Assembly: GCA_024234855.1 (NCBI GenBank)
Contig: JACKNN010000005.1
Location: 124,001 to 188,000, forward strand
Direction: 5' to 3'
From: Pseudomonadales bacterium
GTDB taxonomy: Bacteria > Pseudomonadota > Gammaproteobacteria > Pseudomonadales > Halieaceae
Length of the DNA stretch: 64,000 nucleotides
The notes under the pieces: generated by a model
Database searches by the model: none
Told to the model about the DNA's origin: nothing
The model's input: only the letters and a program-made list of their open reading frames with translations
Shown here: positions 26,329 through 33,867 of the stretch, piece by piece
Layout: every line of letters starts with the position of its first letter
Position numbering within the stretch: position 1 is the stretch's first letter
Made by a program: the position numbers and the translations under genes

Positions 26329-28294
26329 GGGCGGCCTCGCTCGCCGACACAGCCGCCGGGCTGCGCAGGCGCCGGTAGCGCTTGTCGAATACCGTGGTGA
26401 AACCGCCCAGGCCCATGAGAATGGCTCCCAGCCACATCCATCGCACCATGGGTTTGTAGTGCAGGCGTATCGCCCAGGCGCCGTCCTCGCCAATGGGCTC
26501 GCCCATCGCCACGTACAGGTCGCGGAACAGGCCGGGATCGATAGCCGCCTCGGTCATCACCTGGCCGGTAGCCATATAGCGCCTTTTTTGCGGTGCGAGG
26601 CGGGCGACGAACTCGCCATTGCGGTACACCTCTACCCGGGCCTCATCGGCGAGAAAGTTCGGGCCGCGCACGGGAACCAGTTCGACAAAACGAAATTCGT
26701 ACCCGGCCAGGGTTTCGGTATCGCCGGGGCTCATTTTGAGGTCGTGCTCGATGTTGTACTGGCTGGTCGCCACGATACCGGTGACGCAGGCGGCGAATCC
26801 CAGATGGGCCAGGAACATGCCCCAGTAGCTGGGGGTGATCCTGCGCAGGCCGGCGGCCAGCGATACCGCACCGCGTACCCGGTACCACAGGTCGCGCGAC
26901 AGCCCCAGCACCAGCCAGGCCGATAGCGCTACCGCCAGCGCCACCCACAGGTTGTAATCGGCATTGAACAGCGGCAGCGTCAGCCCGCACAGCACGGCGA
27001 CGACGGTCGGGAAAAGCAATTCGGAACGCCAGCGGCGGACCGAGTCTCGCTTCCAGCGCGCCACCGGCCCCAGCCCCATAAAAGGCACCAGCAGCGCCAT
27101 CAGCGGGACGAAAACCGCGTTGAAATACGGCGGGCCGACGGAGTATTTGCCGGCGCCCAGTGCATCCATGATCAGCGGGAACAGGGTGCCGAACAACACC
27201 GTGATCGTGGCCACCAGGAACACCACGTTATTGCACAGTATCAGCGACTCGCGCGACACCCAGTCGAAGCTCACCCGGCTGCTCACCGCCGGCGCCCGCA
27301 GTGCGTACAAGGTGAGCGACCCCCCCACCACCAGCGCCAGGAACACCAGGATAAACAGGCCGCGGGCGGGGTCGGTGGCAAAGGCGTGGACCGAGGTCAG
27401 CACCCCCGAGCGCACCATGAAGGTACCGAGCAGGCTGAGGGAAAAGGCGAAGATGGCCAGCAGTAACGTCCAGCTCTTGAACAGGCCGCGCTTTTCCGTC
27501 GCCGCGAGCGAGTGCAGCAGCGCCGTACCCGCCAGCCAGGGCATGAAGGAGGCGTTTTCCACCGGGTCCCAGAACCACCAGCCGCCCCAGCCCAGTTCGT
27601 AATAGGCCCACCAGCTGCCCAGCATGATGCCGAGGCTCAAAAAAGCCCAGGCGGCGTTAGTCCAGGGCCGCGACCAGCGCGCCCAGGAAGCGTCCAGCCG
27701 GCCACCCAGCAGCGCCGCGATGGCGAAGGCGAAGGCCACCGAAAAGCCGACGTAGCCCATGTACAGCAGCGGCGGGTGAATGATCAGGCCGGGGTCCTGC
27801 AGCAACGGGTTGAGGTCGTTGCCATCGGCCGGGGTACCCGGCAATAAACGGGCGAAGGGATTGGAGGTCAGCAGCAGGAAAGACAGGAACCCCACGCCCA
27901 CCGCGCCCATGACCGACAGCACACGCGCGAGCACCAGCAGCGGCAACTGGGCGCTGAACACCGCCACCGCGGACGTCCACAGGCTCAGTATCAGTGCCCA
28001 CAGTAGCAGCGAACCTTCGTGGTTGCCCCACACCGCGGAAAATTTATAGACAGGCGGCAGCAGGCTGTTGCTGTTGGATGCCACCACCTTGACCGAGAAA
28101 TCGTCCTGCAGGAAGGCGATACTCAGGCAGGCAAAACTGATGGCCACGAACACCAGGAGGCCCAGGGCCAGACCCGGCGCCAGCGCCATCGCCCGGCTGT
28201 TGCGCCGCCAGGCGCCCCAGGCGGGCACGGTCGCCAGGATCAGGGCCAGGCAAAAACCGATAATCAGCGCGAAATGACCCAGTTCAGGAATCAC
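26318..28294 (-). CDS. ccmF: Cytochrome c haem lyase subunit CcmF
   Basis: Large polytopic membrane protein that transfers haem from CcmE to apocytochrome c. 658 aa, usual length, with about 14-15 hydrophobic segments. The WWD haem-handling motif is present (GGWWFWDPVENASFMPW), and the C-terminal periplasmic domain has MTEAAIDPGLFRDLYVAMG. Start overlaps ccmE by 4 bp, end overlaps ccmG by 11 bp. Confidence 0.97.
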   Translation of the reverse strand: MIPELGHFALIIGFCLALILATVPAWGAWRRNSRAMALAPGLALGLLVFVAISFACLSIAFLQDDFSVKVVASNSNSLLPPVYKFSAVWGNHEGSLLLWALILSLWTSAVAVFSAQLPLLVLARVLSVMGAVGVGFLSFLLLTSNPFARLLPGTPADGNDLNPLLQDPGLIIHPPLLYMGYVGFSVAFAFAIAALLGGRLDASWARWSRPWTNAAWAFLSLGIMLGSWWAYYELGWGGWWFWDPVENASFMPWLAGTALLHSLAATEKRGLFKSWTLLLAIFAFSLSLLGTFMVRSGVLTSVHAFATDPARGLFILVFLALVVGGSLTLYALRAPAVSSRVSFDWVSRESLILCNNVVFLVATITVLFGTLFPLIMDALGAGKYSVGPPYFNAVFVPLMALLVPFMGLGPVARWKRDSVRRWRSELLFPTVVAVLCGLTLPLFNADYNLWVALAVALSAWLVLGLSRDLWYRVRGAVSLAAGLRRITPSYWGMFLAHLGFAACVTGIVATSQYNIEHDLKMSPGDTETLAGYEFRFVELVPVRGPNFLADEARVEVYRNGEFVARLAPQKRRYMATGQVMTEAAIDPGLFRDLYVAMGEPIGEDGAWAIRLHYKPMVRWMWLGAILMGLGGFTTVFDKRYRRLRSPAAVSASEAAHGV

Positions 28295-28740
28295 CTTGCG
28301 TTGCCCTTGTGGTCGAAACCGGATTGTTCCAGTGCATCGGCCACCTCCGGCGGCATGTAGTTTTCATCGTGCTTGGCCAGCACCTCGGTCGCCACCAGCA
28401 CACCCTGCTCGTTGAGCCGGCCCGCGGCGACGGCGCCCTGCCCTTCGCCGAACAGGTCCGGCAGGATACCCTCGTAGACAACGCTGACGTTGGCCGTGTA
28501 GTCGGTCAGTTCAAAGGTCACCGCCAGGCTGTTGTCGCTGCGCTGCACACTGTCGGCTACCACCATGCCCCCGACCCGGATGGGCTGACCTACCGGGGCC
28601 TTGCCCTGGGCGATATCGGCCGGCGGGAAGAACAGGTTGATGTTGCCGCTCAGCGCGTACATTACCAGGCCGGCCGCGGCGCTGGAAAACAGCACCACGA
28701 ACAGCACGATTAACAGTCTTTGTTTGCGTACGGGATGCAT
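28291..28740 (-). CDS. ccmE: Haem chaperone CcmE
   Basis: Periplasmic, membrane-anchored protein that carries haem covalently from CcmABCD to CcmF. 149 aa: N-terminal anchor (about 9-28), OB-fold core with VVYEGILPDLFGEGQG, and the haem-binding H124 in LAKHDENYMPPEV with Y128. Overlaps ccmD by 1 bp and ccmF by 4 bp. Confidence 0.97.
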   Translation of the reverse strand: MHPVRKQRLLIVLFVVLFSSAAAGLVMYALSGNINLFFPPADIAQGKAPVGQPIRVGGMVVADSVQRSDNSLAVTFELTDYTANVSVVYEGILPDLFGEGQGAVAAGRLNEQGVLVATEVLAKHDENYMPPEVADALEQSGFDHKGNAR

Positions 28741-28940
28741 CAGATGCCCTCTTCCATCGCAGTGTGACCCTGCTGCCGCCGCTTTTGTTCCCCGGCGAGC
28801 CGGCGCAGGAGTTTGCGCTGCCGCCGCCGCGGCGCCAGCAGGATCAGCGCCACCACCAGCAGGCTGATGGCGTAGGCGGACCAGACGTAGCCCCCGTGGC
28901 CCGCCATGGACAGGGCAGCCTCGACGCTGTCGAAATACAT
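28740..28940 (-). CDS. ccmD: Haem exporter protein CcmD
   Basis: Small single-pass protein needed to release holo-CcmE from CcmABC. 66 aa: N-terminal MAGHGGYVWSAYAIS motif typical of CcmD, one membrane helix (about 18-37), then a basic cytoplasmic tail (RRRQRKLLRRL). Shares single bases with ccmC and ccmE, so translation is coupled. Confidence 0.93.
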   Translation of the reverse strand: MYFDSVEAALSMAGHGGYVWSAYAISLLVVALILLAPRRRQRKLLRRLAGEQKRRQQGHTAMEEGI

Positions 28941-29683
28941 CAGGTGCGATACTCCAGTGCGAGTTTCTTCACCCAGTTGGTCCTGGCTTCACGCTCGAGA
29001 ATCTCGGCGCGCATATTCATCAGCAGGCAGCAGGTAAATACCGCGTAGAAGGCGGCGATCATCAGCAACAGCGGATACAGCATACTGGGATCGATAGTGG
29101 AGTCGCCGGTAAATTTGATCGACGCCGGCTGGTGAAGGCTGTACCACCAGTCCACCGACTTGTAGATGATCGGGATATTGACCATGCCCACCAGACTCAG
29201 CACCGCACAGGCCTTGCCCGCCGCTTCCTTGTTGTCGTAGGCCTCGTAGAGTGCCACCACGCCAAGATACAGGAAGAGCAGGATCAACATGGACGTGATG
29301 CGCGCATCCCAGACCCACCAGGTACCCCAGGTGGGCTTGCCCCAGATGGCGCCGGTCACCAGGGCAATAAAGGTCAGGGCAGCGCCTATGGGGGCGCAGG
29401 CTTTCATGGCGACATCCGCCATTTTCATCTTCCAGATCAGGCTCACCGCGCCGGCCAGCGCCATCACGTAGTAGCCCGCCAGGGCCACTACCGCCGCCGG
29501 CACATGGATGTAAATGATTCGATAGCTGTTGCCCTGGCGGAAATCGGGGGCGGTATACAGCAGGCCCCAGGTCATACCCACGCACAGCGCCACCAGGGTG
29601 ATGGGCAACAGCCAGCGCAGGATGGTCCCGGCGATGCGGTACAGCCACGGCGGGGAACCCAGTTTATGAAAGAATGACCACAT
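28940..29683 (-). CDS. ccmC: Haem exporter protein CcmC
   Basis: Inner-membrane protein that loads haem onto CcmE. I use the ATG at 29681-29683 (247 aa) because the product then begins MWSFFHKLGSPPWLYRI, the normal CcmC N-terminus; an in-frame GTG 12 codons earlier is possible. Six membrane segments; the WWD motif is WGTWWVWDARITSM, and the conserved periplasmic histidines are in IIYIHVP and WWYSLHQPASI. No clear ribosome site precedes it. It starts 78 bp after the ccmB stop. Confidence 0.96.
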   Translation of the reverse strand: MWSFFHKLGSPPWLYRIAGTILRWLLPITLVALCVGMTWGLLYTAPDFRQGNSYRIIYIHVPAAVVALAGYYVMALAGAVSLIWKMKMADVAMKACAPIGAALTFIALVTGAIWGKPTWGTWWVWDARITSMLILLFLYLGVVALYEAYDNKEAAGKACAVLSLVGMVNIPIIYKSVDWWYSLHQPASIKFTGDSTIDPSMLYPLLLMIAAFYAVFTCCLLMNMRAEILEREARTNWVKKLALEYRT

Positions 29684-29761
29684 AGGGAGGGCGATTATAC
29701 AGGGCGCCCGGCGGGCCACAACCAGTGGTTCGCGCCGGCGTTGATTTCGCTCAAGCGGACC

Positions 29762-30460
29762 TCAGGCATCGACACTGATCCGCAGGCCGGCGGCGATCGC
29801 CAGCGGCGCCAGGGCAATGGCGAGGCACAGCAGCGCCCCCAGCACCGCCAGATAGGGGGCGGCCGGGATTCCCAGGGTGGCATTTTGCACAGCCGCGCTG
29901 CCAAAAATCAGCACCGGCATGTAAAACGGCAGGATCAGCAGGGAAATCAGCATACCGCCACGCTTGAGCCCCACTGTCAGGGCCGCGCCGATGCCGCCCA
30001 CCAGGCTGAGCACCGCGGTGCCCAGCAGCAGGCTGGCCACCAGCGCGCCGATGGCGGCGGCTGGCAGTTTGATCATCAGGGCAAACAGGGGCGAGACCAG
30101 CGCCAGTAACAGCCCGGTCACCAGCCAGTGGGCGCAGATATAGGCCAGCACCGACATGAACAGGGGCTGCGGTGCGAGCAGCAACTGCTCCAGGCTGCCA
30201 TCTTCAAAATCACTGCGAAACACGGTGTCCGAGGTGAGCAGGCTGGACAGCAGGGCAATAATCCAGAGTATCCCGGGGGCGAACCCCGCCAGTTGGTCCG
30301 GTGCCGGCCCCAGTCCCAGCGGGAACAGGGCCACCACCATGGCGAAAAACAGCAGCGGGTTGCCGATCTCGATCGGGCGGCGGGCGGCGAGGGTCAGCTG
30401 CCGGCGCAGCAGTGCCAGGCAGAATGCCGCGGTGCCCGGGGGTGTGCGCGGGACGGTCAC
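29762..30460 (-). CDS. ccmB: Haem ABC transporter permease CcmB
   Basis: Membrane subunit of the CcmAB ATPase that frees holo-CcmE. 232 aa with six hydrophobic segments; landmarks are RRPIEIGNPLLFF near the N-terminus, the cytoplasmic motif RSDFEDGSLEQLLLAPQP, and GLKRGGMLISLLILPFYMP by its ends. Start overlaps the ccmA stop (ATGA). Confidence 0.96.
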   Translation of the reverse strand: MTVPRTPPGTAAFCLALLRRQLTLAARRPIEIGNPLLFFAMVVALFPLGLGPAPDQLAGFAPGILWIIALLSSLLTSDTVFRSDFEDGSLEQLLLAPQPLFMSVLAYICAHWLVTGLLLALVSPLFALMIKLPAAAIGALVASLLLGTAVLSLVGGIGAALTVGLKRGGMLISLLILPFYMPVLIFGSAAVQNATLGIPAAPYLAVLGALLCLAIALAPLAIAAGLRISVDA

Positions 30461-31074
30461 GCCGCCAGTCCTTCGCTCAGGCTGAGTATCTGCACCGGGT
30501 AGGCGACCTGCAGCGACTGGTGGGAGGTCAGCACCACCGCCCCGCCGCGCCGGACATGCTCTACCAGCAACAGTTCCAGCTCGGCTACCCCGCTCTTGTC
30601 GATCGCGGTAAAGGGTTCATCCAGCAGCCACAGGGGGCACTGTGAAAGATACAGCCGCGCCAGGTTGACCCGGCGGTGCTGCCCGGCGGACAGGGCGTGA
30701 CTGGGGACATCCTCGTAGCCGTACAGGCCCACCTTCGCCAACGCCTCGTCAATCTGCGGCCGGCTATAGCTGGATTCTCCGGCGACGTGCCAGGCCAGGT
30801 TTTCCCGCGGCGTGAGCAGCGCCTTGACCGCGCTCAGGTGACCCAGGTAAAGCAGCGGGCAGTGGCGGGCCACTGAGCCGCTGTAGCCGTAACGGGACAG
30901 CCCGGCCAGTATCCGCAACAGGCTGGTTTTGCCCGCGCCGTTGGCGCCCTCGATCTGCACCAACTGGCCGGGGCGCACCGCGAAAGCCAGGTCCCGGAAC
31001 AGTTCCCTCCCGCCCCGCTCGAGGCACAGCGCCGCAACCGTCAGCAGGGCTTCGCCGCCCGGGCCTGGCGGCAC
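30457..31074 (-). CDS. ccmA: Haem ABC transporter ATPase CcmA
   Basis: ATPase of CcmAB. 205 aa from a GTG at 31072-31074 whose G overlaps the last base of the ttcA stop (TAGTG). Walker A GANGAGKTS (43-51), signature LSAGQHRRVNLARL, Walker B LWLLDEPFTAID. The signature has LSAGQ, which is usual for CcmA. No ribosome site is visible before the GTG, which fits re-initiation after ttcA. First gene of the nine-gene ccm set. Confidence 0.95.
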   Translation of the reverse strand: MPPGPGGEALLTVAALCLERGGRELFRDLAFAVRPGQLVQIEGANGAGKTSLLRILAGLSRYGYSGSVARHCPLLYLGHLSAVKALLTPRENLAWHVAGESSYSRPQIDEALAKVGLYGYEDVPSHALSAGQHRRVNLARLYLSQCPLWLLDEPFTAIDKSGVAELELLLVEHVRRGGAVVLTSHQSLQVAYPVQILSLSEGLAA

Positions 31075-32066
31075 TAGAGATTGACCACGTTGATGGCGGG
31101 AAAGTACAGCTCGGTATCCTCGGCGATGGCGGGCGCGTCGGCCAGCGCGGGGTCGATGCGCAGCGCGGCGAAATCGAACAGGCGCGCATCGCCCAGCTGT
31201 GAGGGTGCAATATTGCAGATGCTGCGAAAGATGCTCTCGGTGCGACCGGGGTACTCCCGCTCCCAGGCGGCGAGCATATTCTTGACCTGCACCCGCTGCA
31301 GGTTCTCCTGGGAACCGCAGAGATTACAGGGAATGATGGGAAAGTCCTTGTAGCGGGCGTAGCGGTCAAGGTCCTTTTCCCTGCAATAGGCCAGCGGGCG
31401 GATCACCACGTTCAGGCGGTCGTCGCTGAGCAGCTTGGGCGGCATGGCCTTGAGCTTGCCGTTGAAAAACATATTGAGGAACAGGGTTTCGACGATATCG
31501 TCCCGGTGGTGGCCCAGGGCGATCTTGCTGGCGCCGATCTCACGGGCGAAGCCGTACAGGCTGCCCCGGCGCAGGCGTGAACACAGGCCGCAGGTGGTTT
31601 TGCCCTCCGGGATCACCTCGCGCACGATGCTGTAGGTATCTTTTTCCAGGATATAGTAGGGAACCCCCAGCCCCGCCAGGTAGGCAGGCAGTATCTCCTC
31701 GGGGAAACCCGGCTGTTTCTGGTCGAGATTGACCGCGACCAGCTCAAAATCCACCGGTGCGTTCTGGCGCAGGCTGAGCAGGATATCCAGCATGCCGTAG
31801 GAATCCTTGCCGCCGGACAGGCACACCATCACCCTGTCGCCCTGCTCTATCATGTTGTAGTCGACGATGGCATTGCCCACGTTGCGGCGCAAGCGCTTCT
31901 GCAGCTTGTTGAAGTGGGTTTTTTCCTTGCGGGAAAGCTCTTGCACGTCGAGTTTGTCGGGCCGGCCTGAATTGGCGCGCAGTTTACTCGTTCGGCGCCG
32001 CCGGAGTCCAGCCGGGGCCGGAGCGCCGCCAGGCCGCTCTCGCTTGTTTTTTGGGCGCAATGCCAT
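31074..32066 (-). CDS. ttcA: tRNA 2-thiocytidine(32) synthetase TtcA
   Basis: Iron-sulfur enzyme that thiolates C32 of certain tRNAs using ATP. PP-loop SGGKDS at 84-89, cysteines CGLC and CNLC for the [4Fe-4S] cluster and catalysis, and the family stretch LNMFFNGKLKAMPPKLLSDD by its ends. I start at the ATG at 32064-32066 (330 aa), slightly longer than usual; the conserved part begins near KTHFNKLQKRLRRNVG. The frame stays open far upstream, but that part is antisense to mdh and is not credible. Divergent from mdh with 54 bp between starts. Confidence 0.93.
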   Translation of the reverse strand: MALRPKNKRERPGGAPAPAGLRRRRTSKLRANSGRPDKLDVQELSRKEKTHFNKLQKRLRRNVGNAIVDYNMIEQGDRVMVCLSGGKDSYGMLDILLSLRQNAPVDFELVAVNLDQKQPGFPEEILPAYLAGLGVPYYILEKDTYSIVREVIPEGKTTCGLCSRLRRGSLYGFAREIGASKIALGHHRDDIVETLFLNMFFNGKLKAMPPKLLSDDRLNVVIRPLAYCREKDLDRYARYKDFPIIPCNLCGSQENLQRVQVKNMLAAWEREYPGRTESIFRSICNIAPSQLGDARLFDFAALRIDPALADAPAIAEDTELYFPAINVVNL

Positions 32067-32120
32067 GACAATGTCCGCCCCTGATGATCCGACCCCAATA
32101 CCAGTGAGGAACCCATTCCG

Positions 32121-33101
32121 ATGAAACAACCCGTTCGCGTTACCGTTACCGGTGCGGCAGGCCAGATTGGCTACGCACTCCTGTTCCGTGTTGCCTCCGG
32201 CGCCATGCTGGGCGATGACCAGCCGGTCATCCTGCAGCTGCTGGATATCACCCCGGCCATGGAAGCGCTGGAAGGCGTCAGAATGGAACTGGAAGACTGC
32301 GCCTTCCCGCTGCTGGCGGGCATTGTGTGTACTGACGACCCCAACGCCGCCTTCAAGGACACCGACTACGCCCTGCTGGTCGGCGCCCGCCCCCGCGGCC
32401 CCGGCATGGAGCGCAAGGACCTGCTGGAAGCCAACGCGGCCATATTCTCGGTACAGGGCAAGGCTATCAACGACAACGCCAGCAAGGATATCAAGGTGCT
32501 GGTCGTCGGCAACCCGGCCAATACCAACGCCCTCATCACCCAGCGCAACGCGCCGGATATCAACCCGCGCAATTTCACCGCCATGACCCGGCTCGACCAC
32601 AACCGCGCCCTGACCCAGATCGCCCTGAAAACCGGCACCACGGTCAACGACGTCAGCAATATGACCATCTGGGGCAATCACTCGGCGACCCAGTATCCCG
32701 ACCTGTTCAACGCCAGGGTCAACGGCAAGCCCGCGATCGACCTCGTCGACCAGCAGTGGTATGAAAACGACTTTATCCCCACCGTGCAGCAGCGCGGCGC
32801 CGCCATCATCAAGGCGCGCGGGGCGTCTTCCGCCGCCTCCGCCGCCAACGCCGCCATTGGTCACATGCGCAGCTGGGCGCTGGGCACGACCGGCGATGAC
32901 TGGGTCTCGATGGGCGTGTACTCGGACGGCTCCTATGGTATTGCCGAAGGCCTGATCTACTCCTTCCCCTGCCGCTGCGAGGGCGGCCAGTGGCAGATCG
33001 TCCAGGGTGCGAAAGTGGGCGAGTTCAGCCGCGCCAAAATGGCTGCGACCGAGCAGGAACTCACTGAAGAACGCGACGCGGTGAAACACCTGCTGCCGTA
33101 A
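32121..33101 (+). CDS. mdh: Malate dehydrogenase
   Basis: NAD-dependent malate dehydrogenase of the TCA cycle. 326 aa: dinucleotide motif GAAGQIG (11-17), NAD-type acid in LLDI, substrate arginines in GARPRGPGMERKDLL (R92, R98), the catalytic pair D159 in TRLDHNRA and H187 in IWGNHSATQYPD. This is the roughly 325-residue MDH group common in proteobacteria and resembling cytosolic eukaryotic MDH. AGGAA lies before the ATG. A strong terminator follows, so it is monocistronic. Confidence 0.97.
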   Translation: MKQPVRVTVTGAAGQIGYALLFRVASGAMLGDDQPVILQLLDITPAMEALEGVRMELEDCAFPLLAGIVCTDDPNAAFKDTDYALLVGARPRGPGMERKDLLEANAAIFSVQGKAINDNASKDIKVLVVGNPANTNALITQRNAPDINPRNFTAMTRLDHNRALTQIALKTGTTVNDVSNMTIWGNHSATQYPDLFNARVNGKPAIDLVDQQWYENDFIPTVQQRGAAIIKARGASSAASAANAAIGHMRSWALGTTGDDWVSMGVYSDGSYGIAEGLIYSFPCRCEGGQWQIVQGAKVGEFSRAKMAATEQELTEERDAVKHLLP

Positions 33102-33116
33102 GCACTGCTCCACACG

Positions 33117-33150
33117 GGCGCCTGTCGCCGGCGACAGGCGCCTTTTCTTT
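33117..33150 (+). terminator. Rho-independent terminator of mdh
   Basis: A perfect 26-base palindrome, arms GGCGCCTGTCGCC and GGCGACAGGCGCC (33117-33142), followed by TTTTCTTT. It lies 15 bp after the mdh stop. Textbook terminator on the plus strand. Confidence 0.9.
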
Positions 33151-33199
33151 GCGCGGCGTCCCGGTTCAACCGGCGCCCCAACTGTTGTAATGTGAAGCC

Positions 33200-33817
33200 A
33201 TGACCGACTCTGCCGCCCCCAAGACCTACCACCACGGCAACCTCCGGGCAGAACTGCTGGATACAGCGCTGGAGCAGTTGCGGGCCGGCAGTGCCGAGGA
33301 CCTGAGCCTGCGGGCGCTGGCCCGGGCCGTGGGGGTTTCCCAGACAGCGCCCTACCGCCACTTCGCCGACAAGGGGGAGTTGCTGGCAGCCATGGCCACC
33401 CGCGGCTACCGCGACCTGCTGGCGGCCCTGCGCGCGGCGGGCGATCGCACCCCGGACTGCCCCACCGAACAGTTGGTGGGTTTCGCCCACGCCTATGTGG
33501 ATTACGCCGCCGGCCAGCCGCAATTATTCAAGCTGATGTTTGGCCCGGCGGTGCAGCCGGCGGAAAAATACCCGGAATTGCGCGAGGCCAGCCGGGAGAC
33601 CTTCGGCCTGGTGCAGGCCATCCTGCGCCGCGGCATGGAACTCGGGCAGTTTCGCGAGCAGAACTTCGTCTATCTCGCCAACGCGGCCTGGGCCGGCATT
33701 CACGGGCTCGCCACACTGCGGGTGGATGCGCCGGAACTGTTCGAGCGCCACATCGACCTGCATCGGCAGGTGGACCTGGGCGTGCGCACGTTTATCGACG
33801 GGATCAAAACCGCCTAG
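33200..33817 (+). CDS. TetR/AcrR-family transcriptional regulator
   Basis: 205-aa regulator. N-terminal helix-turn-helix (about 15-62): HHGNLRAELLDTALEQL, then LSLRALARAVGVSQTAPYRHF with DKGELLAAMA. The C-terminal ligand/dimer region (about 80-200; QLFKLMFGPA, YLANAAWAGIHGLATL) resembles the WHG-type C-terminal domain found in many TetR regulators, typical of TetR proteins that answer lipophilic ligands. The ligand is unknown. It converges on the ybbP-type permease (50 bp between ends), so there is no obvious divergent target. Confidence 0.88.
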   Translation: MTDSAAPKTYHHGNLRAELLDTALEQLRAGSAEDLSLRALARAVGVSQTAPYRHFADKGELLAAMATRGYRDLLAALRAAGDRTPDCPTEQLVGFAHAYVDYAAGQPQLFKLMFGPAVQPAEKYPELREASRETFGLVQAILRRGMELGQFREQNFVYLANAAWAGIHGLATLRVDAPELFERHIDLHRQVDLGVRTFIDGIKTA

Positions 33818-33867
33818 GTTCAAATTTGCCAGTCGGCCGCAATCGCGTGGAAGCCCTGGCCATCGAG

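Noticed and set aside
32067..33113. Upstream continuation of the ttcA frame (antisense to mdh)
   Set aside because: It lies fully opposite a clear mdh gene, has no recognisable domain, and TtcA homology begins only after the ATG at 32066.
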